From contig CAZVNZ010000012.1 in the NCBI GenBank assembly GCA_964628515.1, positions 1 to 64,000 of the forward strand: a DNA stretch of 64,000 bases, read 5' to 3'. Source of the DNA: CAZVNZ01 sp964628515 (lineage in GTDB: Bacteria > Bacillota > Clostridia > Christensenellales > Christensenellaceae). The position numbers and the translations under genes were made by a program. Under the pieces are notes generated by a model. That model did not search any database. It was given only the letters and a program-made list of their open reading frames with translations, and was not told the DNA's origin. Of this stretch, positions 7,432 through 16,521 are shown piece by piece. Each line of letters begins with the position of its first letter. Within the stretch, counting starts at the first letter, position 1.

Positions 7432-9674
7432 TTACGGGTAGCGGTTGTCTACAATCTCACCTGTAACAGCGTTAATCGAAAGATAATTTGAAAGCAAATT
7501 TAAAGTGTATTTTATTTGCCATACAGGTGTTAAAATTTGCTCGTCGGTACTATCACTTTTGGGAATATTTCTGTATTCAAGGTAGATTTTATTTACGGTT
7601 ATATTAATGTCGTCAGGTGTATCATTTATTGTGGGCATATTGTTATCCGCATTTACAATTTTTTGGGCACAATTTTTAATAAAGCTTTCATCTATACCAA
7701 TTATTTTCATATTTTCCGATTTACCTGTAATCTTTGCAATATTATCATAAGTAAATATTACTACTTCATCCTCTTCTATGTTAAAAAAGATAGTATTTAT
7801 ATTGCTGTGCATACCATTTTCAAGTTTCTGATTAAAAGCAAAAGACCACATTGTAAACTCTTTTGGGTTTCTTGAACCCGAATTATCTATGTAGTTTGCA
7901 TATCCACTACTTACTAATACGTAATTTTCTAAATCTAATTCTGTTAATGTTTTCTGTGCAATATTTAATGCAAAATCAAAACTATCCATTTCTTTATTCA
8001 CATCGTAATCAGCAACAGTTTTATTGTTTGAAATATAATTCTTTACATAAGTAACATAGGAAAAAGGCCAAATTGTCCCTGTTTTGTAATATGGATATAA
8101 ATAGCCTTCATGGACTGCATCGGGATAGTTGTTATCCTTTCGGATGTAAACCGACTTTGTTTTATCAATAAGTATATTATCCTCCCCAGCCACATCGGTA
8201 ATTACTTTTAAATTCTCTGTGTTAAATTCTTTTTTATCCTTAAATAAATCATATGCTTCAGCATCATTATTTACGGTATCTAACTCCTCCACATACTCCA
8301 CCCCATCCAAACTAACAACATTACCTTCGAAGTCCGTAAACTCCCCGTCCCCAATAAAATAATTTGCTAATTTATTAAAAAGCTCCGTATTGTCTTTAAC
8401 CATTGTAGCAGAGTACAAAGGCATTTCCGTAATATTTTGAGGATACGTCACACTTGCATCAAATTTTACTGTAATTGGACCGATTTCCTCGTTATTTACA
8501 ACAACATCCTTAATAATGCTAAAGGGTGCGTCTATCTTAATATATTCCGGTTTTTGTGGGGTATTGCTTGTGCTTACTGCACTTAGCGGTGTTTGAATTT
8601 TTTCCTCAACTACCCTTTCTACCGCTATTATTGCAGGAGTGCAAGCGGTGGTAAAAAACAATATAAATATTGTGGCGCACAACATCACACTTACAATTTT
8701 AAAAAATGCTTTGGTTTTTTGCAGGGAAAATATGCTTTTTATACGGCGCATAGCCTCTTTTTTTACGCTAAACAGCGCAAGGCTTGTTTGTGTGTTTTCC
8801 ATTGCGTATAAGTTTAGTATTAGTTGGGCATACCGCTTTTTTACATCCCTTTGCATGCCTTTTGTTACTCCAAGGTCGCAAGCGCTTTCCATATCCTTGC
8901 GCATGTGGTTTACACCCAGCCAAACCACAGGGTTAAATGGGTATATGATTTTTAACACATTCCAAATTACCATAACAATATGGTGCTTTTGTTTATAGTG
9001 GGTAAGCTCGTGTAGCAATGCAAACTTAAGCTCTTCCCTACTACCCGTTGCAATTTCGTAAGGTATAATAATTTTTGGCTTTAAAGCCACCGTCAGAGCA
9101 GGAGAGCTAAAACCGTAGCCTGTCAGTATTTTTATGGGCTTAACATTCGCACTTGCAAAACATTCCCTTACAACATCATTATGTTGAGGTGGTAGTGCCG
9201 TCAGCCTTTTTAGTTTATAGTTTAGTTTATTTAACCTTACAATTTGAGTTGTCAACACTGCAACAGAGGCTGTAACCCACATAATCATTAGAAGTTGCAC
9301 AAATGTAAATTGCAGGGTTGTTTGGGCACTTTGATTGTAGGGCATAAATTCTACATTGTCTAAATTGCTGTTTGCCCCATTGGTGTTTGCATTGTTTCCA
9401 TTTGTAATTGCAGGTAGTGTTACTTTGCTTTCCAAAATATTGCTTGCGGCTACGGTAATTTGTGTGGCGGTGGTTTCTTGCACGGAAAACAATTTAACCT
9501 CCGAAGTAATGCTTATAGGCAATATCAACCTTACCAAAAGCAAAAACCATAGTAGGTATTTTACAGTTGGCGTTAGTTTTTCGGCAAACAGCTTTTGGAA
9601 AGCATTATTGCCGCAAAAATTATTATAGAATATAGTGTTATTTGTAATGCGTTTGAAAGAATATTTAGAGCCAT
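7432..9674 (-). CDS. BlaR1/M56-family membrane metalloprotease, frameshifted near the N-terminus
   Basis: A signal-transducing M56 protease paired with a BlaI repressor. HELTH (zinc site, coded near 9012) lies in the cytoplasmic loop between membrane segments, and a further segment near 8660-8710 leads to a C-terminal extracellular domain of about 370 residues. I do not recognise that domain; it lacks an obvious penicillin-binding SxxK pattern. The longest open frame starts only at 9543 and lacks the first membrane helix. A good start (ATG 9674, AGGAGA at 9686-9681) reads MALNILSNALQ and a hydrophobic helix, then stops; adding one T in the T-run at 9601-9599 joins it in frame to LTPTVKYLLW. 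Either a real inactivating frameshift or an assembly error. Confidence 0.8.
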
Positions 9675-9723
9675 GATAGGTCTCCTTTAATTAAAAATAT
9701 TCCCCCACTTAATTTGCCCCTTA

Positions 9724-10092
9724 TTACTTTGAAAGCTCGTCGAGTAACTCCTTAAGCTCGATAATTTCTCCTTTTGTTAAGCCTTTTTCTCGTATCATGC
9801 ACACGAGTAAATCTTTGGTTGCTTTATCATCCATTTTATTAAAAATGCTTTTGCTTTCCTCCGATATACAATCGCTTTTTTCTACCGACGCATAATAAAA
9901 TCTGTCTCTGCCCCTTTGTTTAAAATTTACAAAACCCTTTTGCACAAGTTTATTTAAATAGGAGGCATATGTGCGATAACTCCAGTTGGTTTTACCCTCC
10001 ATAACCCCAATAACCTCGGATAATGTTAAATTGTTGTTATCCCACAATGCCCCCATTACAAGCCATTCGGCAGGTGTAAGCAAGTTTTTCAT
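9724..10092 (-). CDS. BlaI/MecI-family transcriptional repressor
   Basis: A 122-residue winged-helix repressor. The LTPAEWLVMGALWD start and WSYRTYASYLNKLVQKGFV recognition region match the BlaI/MecI/CopY family, and the C-terminal acidic helices form the dimerisation and cleavage region. These repressors are inactivated when the partner BlaR1-like protease is triggered. The ATG at 10092 is preferred because GAGAGG lies 7 bases upstream; an earlier ATG at 10107 overlaps that site. It is directly upstream of the M56 gene (49-bp gap) and probably autoregulated through the palindrome that overlaps its -10. Confidence 0.88.
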   Translation of the reverse strand: MKNLLTPAEWLVMGALWDNNNLTLSEVIGVMEGKTNWSYRTYASYLNKLVQKGFVNFKQRGRDRFYYASVEKSDCISEESKSIFNKMDDKATKDLLVCMIREKGLTKGEIIELKELLDELSK

Positions 10093-10129
10093 TTTGTAAC
10101 CTCTCATCTATTGACTATTTTAACTACCT

Positions 10130-10151
10130 TAGGATTACAATTATAATCCTA
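10130..10151. promoter_or_regulatory. Candidate BlaI operator palindrome
   Basis: A 22-bp dyad with 8-bp perfect arms TAGGATTA and TAATCCTA separated by 6 bp. It covers the -10 box of the repressor promoter, the usual place for autorepression. BlaI sites in staphylococci have TACA/TGTA half-sites, so the half-site here differs and the assignment is by position and symmetry. Outer repeats TTGACTATT (10111-10119) and AATAGTCAA (10167-10175) extend the symmetry. Confidence 0.55.
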
Positions 10152-10168
10152 AACTAAATAATTGTCAA
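10140..10168 (-). promoter_or_regulatory. Perfect-consensus promoter of the BlaI-M56 operon
   Basis: Minus strand: TTGACA (10168-10163), 17-bp spacer, TATAAT (10145-10140), a 12/12 match to SigA consensus. So strong a promoter makes sense if it is kept shut by the operator that overlaps its -10. Confidence 0.8.
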
Positions 10169-10198
10169 TAGTCAAAATAAAATTTAAAATAATAGCAT

Positions 10199-10227
10199 TT
10201 GACAATAAATACAGCAATCGGTATAAT
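10199..10227 (+). promoter_or_regulatory. Perfect-consensus promoter of the DUF2284 gene
   Basis: TTGACA (10199-10204), 17-bp spacer, TATAAT (10222-10227), again 12/12. Its -35 lies 31 bp from the -35 of the divergent BlaI promoter. Confidence 0.8.
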
Positions 10228-10282
10228 TTTAAATATAGTATATAAAAACAAATAGGTACGCAAAATTAGGAGAAATACGCAA

Positions 10283-10774
10283 ATGGAAAAATATATAAAA
10301 ATGCTTATTGATGAGGGTGCGCAATCCGCTGTTAAGGTTGATGTTAAAAACATAATAACGGCTGCATGGGTAGTTTATAAATGCAAATACGGTTGTGGCG
10401 GTTATAACAAAAGCCGTTGCTGTCCTCCAAACTCTCCAACCTATAAAGAAACACAGGAAATAATAGACTGCTATAAATACGGCATACTCTTTAAATGCGA
10501 CGACTACACCAAACCAAACCAAATGGCTTTAAAAATGGCTGAAATTCTGTTTTTTGATAACTATTATAAAGCAATAGCCTTTGGTTGCGGACCTTGCAGA
10601 AAATGCGAAAACTGCAATATTGAAGAATGCAACTTTCCAAAAGAGGCTATTCCTGCTATGGAAGCCTCAGGAATAGATGTATTTGCAACCGCAAGAGCAA
10701 ACGGCTTTGAAATAAACACCTTAAGTAGCAGAGAGGAAACGCAAAACTGCTTTGGGTTGATTTTGGTTGAGTGA
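10283..10774 (+). CDS. DUF2284 cysteine-rich metal-binding protein
   Basis: A 163-residue protein with about 15 cysteines, matching DUF2284 (predicted metal-binding). Clusters are YKCKYGCGGYNKSRCCPP near residues 33-50 and CGPCRKCENCNIEEC near 107-121, arranged as in Fe-S or zinc-binding proteins of anaerobes. There is no signal peptide or membrane segment. Function is unknown; in this family some members accompany corrinoid or redox enzymes. AGGAG lies 10 bases before the ATG. It is transcribed divergently from the BlaI operon from a very strong promoter. Confidence 0.8.
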   Translation: MEKYIKMLIDEGAQSAVKVDVKNIITAAWVVYKCKYGCGGYNKSRCCPPNSPTYKETQEIIDCYKYGILFKCDDYTKPNQMALKMAEILFFDNYYKAIAFGCGPCRKCENCNIEECNFPKEAIPAMEASGIDVFATARANGFEINTLSSREETQNCFGLILVE

Positions 10775-10922
10775 TTTTATTTAGTGGTCGTTATTCAGTG
10801 GTCAGTTTTTTGTGGGAATTTACTTTCGATTTCCTTTTAAAACCCACTTGCCCCTCTGTAACTCTTCCCGATTTTTAACTATATTGCACTTAGGAAATTA
10901 TACCCTCCATCATCATCACCAT

Positions 10923-10949
10923 AAAAAAAGAGGCAAATTTTACTTTGCC
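10923..10949 (-). terminator. Terminator of the alcohol dehydrogenase operon
   Basis: GGCAAA (10932-10937) pairs with TTTGCC (10944-10949); on the minus strand the A-run at 10923-10929 gives a T-tract. It lies 34 bp after the dehydrogenase stop. Confidence 0.65.
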
Positions 10950-10982
10950 CCTTACTTTTGCTATACCTTACAAAACCGCCTT

Positions 10983-12155
10983 TTAATAAGCAATCTCAAA
11001 AATATTAAAAATATCCTTAGCGTTCAGCTTAACAAAGTGCCCTACCGTACCTCCCGAGTGCTTTGCGCCGATTTTTGCCATTTCTTCAAAATCGTCCTTG
11101 CTTTCTACTCCCAGAGCCCTTAAGGTTGTAGGCATACCAATGGAGTTAAAGAACTCTTTAAGTCTGCATATTCCTTTATCTATGGTATTTTGTATATTAT
11201 CAAAATCGTACTCCACATCAAAGATACGCATTGCAAATTGGGCAAATAATTCCGGTCTGTTTTTCCAAACGTACTGCATCCATGCCGGTACTATTACAGA
11301 CAGCCCTGCCCCGTGAGCAACATCGTATTTTGCGGAAAGCTCGTGCTCTATCATGTGAGACGCCCAGTCCTCTTCCCTGCCAAAACCTAAATTACCGTCG
11401 TGGGCAACCTTACAGCCCCACATAACCTGTGCTCTTGCCTCGTAATTGTTAGGCTCATCGTAGGCTATTTTGCCATACTTTACCAGCGAGCGTATAACAC
11501 CCTCGCACATTCTGTCCGTAACATCCGTAGATTGTGTGTTAGTAAAATATCTTTCTATTATATGAGCAATGGCGTCCACAATACCCGTTGCCGTATAGTA
11601 CGGAGGCACGCTGTAGGTTATTTCCGGATTAAGTACGGAAAACACAGGTCTGCTGCGCTCGTCGTTATATGCCATTTTTTCCATAGTTTCTTCGTTGGTA
11701 ATAACCATACCGGTGGACGACTCGCTACCTGCACCGGGTATTGTTAGTATGGTTGCCACAGGCAATAAGCACTTGGGCGTTTTCCCCTTTACAAAGTAGT
11801 CCCACACATCCTCGCTGTTTGGCGCACCTATGGCTATGGCTTTTGCGGAGTCTATTACACTACCTCCCCCTACTGCAAGTACAAGCCCTATGTTGTTGTC
11901 TCTGCACAGCTTAATACCTTCGTATACAAGGCTAAGTCTTGGGTTTGGCTTTACGCCACCCAGCTCAAAAAATGCTATGTTTGAAGCCTTTAGCGACTCC
12001 CTTACAGTTTTAAGCAAACCTATTTTTTCTGCACTTGCTCCCCCATAATGAAGCAAAACCTTGTCGCAGTATTGAGCCACAACCTCTCCCACATTCTTTT
12101 CCGTGTTTTTACCGAAAAATACTACCGTTGGGTTATTAAACATTCCGTTTAGCAT
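10983..12155 (-). CDS. Iron-containing alcohol dehydrogenase, BdhA-like
   Basis: A 390-residue group III (iron-containing) alcohol dehydrogenase, close in pattern to NAD(P)H-dependent butanol dehydrogenases and YqhD. The dinucleotide-binding signature AVGGGSVIDSAKAIA is near residue 95, PGAGSESSTGMVI follows near 150, and the metal ligands are in the region from TGIVDAIAHIIERYF through MIEHELSAKYDVAHGAGL. It would reduce aldehydes to alcohols during fermentation. AGGAGA precedes the ATG. It is the last gene of ppiB-MFS-dehydrogenase (12 bp after the MFS gene), so its substrate may be what the transporter moves. Confidence 0.9.
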   Translation of the reverse strand: MLNGMFNNPTVVFFGKNTEKNVGEVVAQYCDKVLLHYGGASAEKIGLLKTVRESLKASNIAFFELGGVKPNPRLSLVYEGIKLCRDNNIGLVLAVGGGSVIDSAKAIAIGAPNSEDVWDYFVKGKTPKCLLPVATILTIPGAGSESSTGMVITNEETMEKMAYNDERSRPVFSVLNPEITYSVPPYYTATGIVDAIAHIIERYFTNTQSTDVTDRMCEGVIRSLVKYGKIAYDEPNNYEARAQVMWGCKVAHDGNLGFGREEDWASHMIEHELSAKYDVAHGAGLSVIVPAWMQYVWKNRPELFAQFAMRIFDVEYDFDNIQNTIDKGICRLKEFFNSIGMPTTLRALGVESKDDFEEMAKIGAKHSGGTVGHFVKLNAKDIFNIFEIAY

Positions 12156-12167
12156 AATAATCTCCTT

Positions 12168-13364
12168 TTATTTGTTATTTATTTTTATTCTAAAAACTAT
12201 ATAAGAGGATAACACAAGCATACAGCATATAATGTACATAGGCAGTAAAAAGCCTACGTTATCCGCCATTTCTCCCATCCATAAAGGCGCCGTCATAAAG
12301 GCACCGTTTACCGCAAATACCGCCAGCGATGACGCCGAAGCGGTGCGAGTAGGAAAGGACTCCACCGCAATAATTACAAGGCACACCACACTTGAGCCTT
12401 GCAAGAAACCGCAAAGCAAAATGAGTGCCACAAAAATAGGTATTATTGTGGTGTTTATTGCAAGAAACATCACCCCTGCCGCCGCAACGTTAAAAATTAC
12501 AAACAGCTTTTTGGGTGGTAGCTTGCGCATAATTAAAGGCCCTAAAAACCGCATAATAAGCGCACCGCCAAAAAATACGGTAAGCATAATGCCTGCGGTA
12601 TCAAAATCCATTTTAAGCACTTGAGCACAATATGTAGGCAACCACATACCAATGCCTATTTGAAAGGAAAAGTAAAGCACACCCGCACTAAGTAGCGCCC
12701 ATGCCCTACCCGTTTTAAATATCTCTGCCGGATGCCCCTTTGCCTGATGTTGCATTTTTGATTTATCTGCATAGGGTGACAAAGGCACAATTTTTTTAGA
12801 AGTACCGAAAAACAGTATTGCCACCACTACCGCTACTATTCCCACCATCAAAAAAGGTAAAAAATAGGTGTTTGCATACTCCGGCTTTACTATGGCAACC
12901 ACAATAAACGGGGAAAGCATAGAGCCTAAGCCGTAAAATGCGTGGGTAATTGAGAGCAATGTATTTTTGGTTTTTGGAAAAACATCGCTTATTACGCCGT
13001 TCATCATTACATCTACACACACAAGCCCAACGCCTATTACTCCGCTTAAAATTACAAGTATGGCATAGTTTGGCGCAAAGCCTATTGCAAGTGTGGATAG
13101 GGCAAACATCACAAGCCCAAAAAGCAAAACGTATATTTTGTTAAATCGCTCGCCGTACAGGGCAAGCAAAAAAGAAAAAATTACGCCACCCACCGATTGC
13201 ACGGTTATTATAAAACCCTGCTGTGCCGCATTAATATCGTAATACTTCATCATCACTTGTGCATTGGTGCCGTAGATGTTCATATATAAGGCATATACAA
13301 AAAAAGTTGCAAAGAGTATAACTATAAAGAATGTACTTTGTTTTTTTGTAAGGCTGTTATGCAT
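12168..13364 (-). CDS. MFS transporter
   Basis: A 398-residue major facilitator with 12 predicted membrane segments. The loop between helices 2 and 3 reads GERFNKIYVLLFG, a weakened form of the MFS A motif. It resembles FucP/Bcr-like sugar or drug carriers, but the substrate cannot be called. Its start overlaps the end of the upstream ppiB gene by 8 bases, indicating translational coupling, and the iron alcohol dehydrogenase follows 12 bp later. Confidence 0.85.
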   Translation of the reverse strand: MHNSLTKKQSTFFIVILFATFFVYALYMNIYGTNAQVMMKYYDINAAQQGFIITVQSVGGVIFSFLLALYGERFNKIYVLLFGLVMFALSTLAIGFAPNYAILVILSGVIGVGLVCVDVMMNGVISDVFPKTKNTLLSITHAFYGLGSMLSPFIVVAIVKPEYANTYFLPFLMVGIVAVVVAILFFGTSKKIVPLSPYADKSKMQHQAKGHPAEIFKTGRAWALLSAGVLYFSFQIGIGMWLPTYCAQVLKMDFDTAGIMLTVFFGGALIMRFLGPLIMRKLPPKKLFVIFNVAAAGVMFLAINTTIIPIFVALILLCGFLQGSSVVCLVIIAVESFPTRTASASSLAVFAVNGAFMTAPLWMGEMADNVGFLLPMYIICCMLVLSSYIVFRIKINNK

Positions 13365-13836
13365 TTTCTTCCATATATACCCTTTCCATTATTACGTCCA
13401 CCACCGGTTTGTCATTAAAATCTATTTTGGTATTTGCAATTTCGTCCACAATATCCATGCCTTCCACCACCTTACCAAAGGCGGCATACTGCCCGTCTAA
13501 ATGGGGTGCGTCCGAATGTACAATAAAAAATTGACTGCCTGCGGAGTTTGGGTCTGTGGTTCTTGCCATAGAAACGGTGCCTCTTTTATGCTTTAAATCG
13601 TTTTTATGCCCGTTTGCCGAAAACTCCCCTTCTATTTGATAGCCGGGTCCGCTTGAGCCTGTACCCACGGGGCAACCGCCTTGTATCATAAACCCTTTAA
13701 TAACTCTATGAAACACAAGCTCGTCATAAAAACCTTCATTAACTAATTTTTCAAAGTTTTCCACCGTTTTGGGTGCGTTTTTGGCATCAACTTTAATCTT
13801 AATTTTTCCGCTACCCTTAATTTTTATAACTATCAT
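13357..13836 (-). CDS. ppiB: Peptidyl-prolyl cis-trans isomerase, cyclophilin type
   Basis: A 159-residue cytoplasmic cyclophilin without a signal peptide. Active-site signatures are present: FHRVIKGFMIQGG (catalytic Arg), GTVSMARTTDPNSAGSQFFI and HLDGQYAAFGKVVEGMD. It catalyses proline isomerisation during folding. GGGGG lies 7 bases before the ATG. It heads a three-gene operon with the MFS carrier and alcohol dehydrogenase, an arrangement that suggests co-transcription rather than shared function. Confidence 0.95.
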   Translation of the reverse strand: MIVIKIKGSGKIKIKVDAKNAPKTVENFEKLVNEGFYDELVFHRVIKGFMIQGGCPVGTGSSGPGYQIEGEFSANGHKNDLKHKRGTVSMARTTDPNSAGSQFFIVHSDAPHLDGQYAAFGKVVEGMDIVDEIANTKIDFNDKPVVDVIMERVYMEENA

Positions 13837-13982
13837 TTATATACCCCCTGTATATATTTTGTATATTTATAAACATTTTTGCATAACATTTTCTAAGATT
13901 TATTACATTAATATTATAGACCTATTTAATACTAAATACAATTCTTTTTTGAAAGAGTCTTTTTTTTGGCTTTGTGATGCGC

Positions 13983-14019
13983 AAAAAAAGACCGTAGCGG
14001 TTAGATACTGCCACAGTCT
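13983..14019 (-). terminator. Terminator of the DeoR-dehydrogenase operon
   Basis: AGACCGTAGC (13989-13998) pairs with GCCACAGTCT (14010-14019) allowing G-T pairs, followed on the minus strand by a T-tract from the A-run at 13983-13989. It starts 17 bp after the dehydrogenase stop. Confidence 0.75.
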
Positions 14020-14035
14020 TATAATTTGGTTTTGT

Positions 14036-15292
14036 TTAGCCTATTGGCGTTGCGTTGCTAAGAAGGTATTTTTCTGCCTCCGCATTCCAAAGCCCCTTAT
14101 GCTTTTTGCATATTTTTGCAAGCTCTGCAAATAAAGCATCCTTTTTGCCCAATTCTTCAAAATCGTCTATTGCCGTAAGCTCCATATTTATTTGGTTATA
14201 AATTAGTTTTTTGCCACCCGGAATATCGTGTAGCCCCAAAGTGGTTTTTACCGCACAGTTAAGTCCGCCAATGTGAGTAATCATAGCCGACGGATTAATT
14301 TTGCCCTCCGCCATCATCTTTATGGCTTCCTTCATATCGTCCGTGTTGCCCCCTGTGTTGCCTGCAATGTGGGTTGCGCTGTAATGCACATTATAAAAGT
14401 TAAAGTTTGCTTTAAAGTTAGGGTCGGTAGGTCCTGCAAAAAAGTTTAGGCAACCGTCCTGCGCTAAAATGTCGTCCGCCATTTCTATTACAGGCTTTAC
14501 CGGCGCATACACGTAAACATCGTTATAGCCACCGCCTGCAAGCTCTTTTAGATAGTTTGCGTCTTTATCCTTTGTATTTACATAAATAAGCTCTACACCC
14601 ACAGATTTTGCGTATTCCACACTATAAATACTGTTTGCACGTGCAAGCCTTGTTTCGTCTATATCCGTAACCACAAGCAACGAGGGGCGTCTGTCGCAAT
14701 GAAGGGCGTAATCAATAGCCCCAAGCCCCATAGGCCCTACTCCTGCCAAAAGCGCCATTTTGCCACCTTCAACAATACCCATATCGTGTATATACGTACC
14801 TATTTTTATGTGATAGTTGCAATGAAACCCACCTATAATGCAACTCATAGGCTCGGCTAAGGAGCCGTAATAAAAAGCGTCTGCATCGTACTTTAAAAAG
14901 CAATCGGTTAAAAAAACCTGCTCGGGAATAATTATATACGTAGCATCCCCACCGTAATACTGAAAGGAATACCCGGGAGCATCCAGAGTACCTTTGTAAA
15001 ACATTGCCGGTTGTACCGTAAATTTATCTCCCGGTTTTGCAAGGTGAGCATACTTTGCCCCAACTTCCACAACCTCTCCGCAAAACTCATGCCCTATAAT
15101 TACAGGGTTTTTATCTATATCGTTTGGCACTCTTTTATGGTCTGCACCTTGAAGCGCCGCTTTGTAGCTGGACATACACATACTGTCCGACACCACTTTT
15201 GCAAGTATTTCCGTTTCTTTAATCTGAGGAAGTTCAAATTCCTCTAATCGCAAATCGCTTTTGCCATACAATCTTACAGCCTTTGTTTTCAT
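14036..15292 (-). CDS. Zinc-type sugar(-phosphate) dehydrogenase, L-sorbose-1-phosphate reductase-like
   Basis: A 418-residue medium-chain dehydrogenase. GHEFCGEVVEVG carries the catalytic-zinc His-Glu, and the Rossmann segment is ALLAGVGPMGLGAID near residue 180. Length and features such as SMCMSSYKAALQG and SLAEPMSC place it with the L-sorbose-1-phosphate reductase (SorE) group. That enzyme reduces a ketose phosphate to a polyol phosphate; the substrate here is inferred only. No phosphotransferase genes are nearby. It lies 56 bp downstream of a DeoR regulator on the same strand and is probably controlled by it. Confidence 0.82.
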   Translation of the reverse strand: MKTKAVRLYGKSDLRLEEFELPQIKETEILAKVVSDSMCMSSYKAALQGADHKRVPNDIDKNPVIIGHEFCGEVVEVGAKYAHLAKPGDKFTVQPAMFYKGTLDAPGYSFQYYGGDATYIIIPEQVFLTDCFLKYDADAFYYGSLAEPMSCIIGGFHCNYHIKIGTYIHDMGIVEGGKMALLAGVGPMGLGAIDYALHCDRRPSLLVVTDIDETRLARANSIYSVEYAKSVGVELIYVNTKDKDANYLKELAGGGYNDVYVYAPVKPVIEMADDILAQDGCLNFFAGPTDPNFKANFNFYNVHYSATHIAGNTGGNTDDMKEAIKMMAEGKINPSAMITHIGGLNCAVKTTLGLHDIPGGKKLIYNQINMELTAIDDFEELGKKDALFAELAKICKKHKGLWNAEAEKYLLSNATPIG

Positions 15293-15348
15293 TTAATAAT
15301 TTCTCCTTAAAATATATAAATCTGATGTTACTGATTAATAAACTTATA

Positions 15349-16107
15349 TTACACCACCAAAACGTTTTTACGTTTTGCCTCGCCCAATATAAATTCGTCC
15401 ATTTCCCCGTCCGTTACAAGTACGTCAATATCTTCCATAAAGGCAAAGGTAAAGGGCATAATTTTATCTATTTTTTTGCTGTCCATAAGCACTATTTTTT
15501 TTCTTGCGCCGTTTATAACTTCTTTTTTAATTTCGCACTCTGTGTATGTACCGCTTGTAAAGCCGTTTTCTATGGAAAAACCGCTTGCCGCAATAAACGC
15601 AATATCTATATTTACATCTTTAATAAAGTTACAGGAATTCACACCCGAAACGGAAATTGTGTTTCTGTTTACCTGCCCACCAAGTAATGTTACGCTGGGC
15701 TTTTGCTTTTTAATAAGCTCCATTGCTATATTTAAACCGGATGTCATTATGGAGAGATACTCGTCCTCCATCTCTCTTGTAAAAAGCATCATGGTTGTAC
15801 CGCTGTCTAAGTATATGGATCTCCCCCGCTCTATAAATGTAAGTGCTTTTTTTGCTATTGTGTACTTTTGGGCGACGTTTTCTAAAGCACGCTCGGAATA
15901 AACGTCCTCGGCGGCAATAGAAAGCCTGCTCATTGCTACCGCACCCCCACGAGTGCGCTTTACAAAGCCGTTATCTTCAAGATATTTTAAATCTCGACGA
16001 AGTGTCATGCTGGAGTAATCGTTAAATCTGCTTTCTAAATCCTTTAGCTTAACCTCGCCTTTTGTTCTTAGTAATTCCTTTATTTCTTCACGTCTATCCG
16101 TTTTCAT
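15349..16107 (-). CDS. DeoR/GlpR-family transcriptional regulator
   Basis: A 252-residue sugar-responsive regulator. The N-terminal helix-turn-helix (RREEIKELLRTKGEVKLKDL through MTLRRDLKYLEDNGFV) is typical of DeoR, and the C-terminal DeoRC sensor domain includes YLDSGTTM near residue 90, the sugar-phosphate-binding loop, and DIAFIAASGFS. The ATG at 16107 has AAAGGTGAT 6 bases upstream; an alternative start at 16128 lacks a site. It heads an operon with the sorbose-type dehydrogenase and likely represses it until a sugar phosphate binds. Confidence 0.88.
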   Translation of the reverse strand: MKTDRREEIKELLRTKGEVKLKDLESRFNDYSSMTLRRDLKYLEDNGFVKRTRGGAVAMSRLSIAAEDVYSERALENVAQKYTIAKKALTFIERGRSIYLDSGTTMMLFTREMEDEYLSIMTSGLNIAMELIKKQKPSVTLLGGQVNRNTISVSGVNSCNFIKDVNIDIAFIAASGFSIENGFTSGTYTECEIKKEVINGARKKIVLMDSKKIDKIMPFTFAFMEDIDVLVTDGEMDEFILGEAKRKNVLVV

Positions 16108-16150
16108 AAATGTATCACCTTTACACACTTTATTAACCTATTACTAAGAT

Positions 16151-16179
16151 ATTATAACATTTATACCCCTTTCGCACAA
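16151..16179 (-). promoter_or_regulatory. Promoter of the DeoR operon
   Basis: Minus strand: -10 TATAAT (16156-16151) with a weak -35 TTGTGC (16179-16174) at 17 bp, 44 bp before the start codon. Confidence 0.5.
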
Positions 16180-16521
16180 TCTTTTTTTAACACATAATGT
16201 AAATAATTATCATTTTTAATTAGATTTTAACAATTTTTGCAATTTGATATTAAAAATCAAAATGTTTACAAATACTTTAAAATGTCGCATTTTGTGCAAA
16301 AAATATTAATTTTGTGTTGACTTTTTGTAAAAAAAATATTAATATACTTGTTGAAGTTAAAAAAGTAGTATGGCGAATTTTAGCTACGCACATAATTGGT
16401 CTACACATTCAAATATTGTTTAATTTTGGATAATAGACATTATATATAAGCATATAAAGCAGATGTAAAAAGGAAGTCAGACGGCACTAAGCAAAGAAAT
16501 AATTTGGAGGATATTTATTTT
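16180..16521. other. AT-rich intergenic region with a long leader for the radical SAM gene
   Basis: A 340-bp AT-rich gap. It contains a likely plus-strand promoter at 16317-16345, which would leave about 170 nt of untranslated leader before the radical SAM start. The leader holds a 17-codon ORF at 16370-16423 without a ribosome binding site and a possible stem near 16364-16396. I recognise no riboswitch class. Confidence 0.4.
16317..16345 (+). promoter_or_regulatory. Likely promoter of the radical SAM gene
   Basis: -35 TTGACT (16317-16322), 17-bp spacer, -10 TAATAT (16340-16345). The -35 is strong and the -10 is 4/6. Confidence 0.45.

Noticed and set aside
10905..10930. Shared TTTTATGGTGATGAT-like string here, near 35320 and near 46220
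   Set aside because: Short, AT-rich and partly in coding sequence; most likely chance.
16370..16423. 17-codon gene before the radical SAM enzyme
   Set aside because: No ribosome binding site and no composition signal; kept only as an observation.
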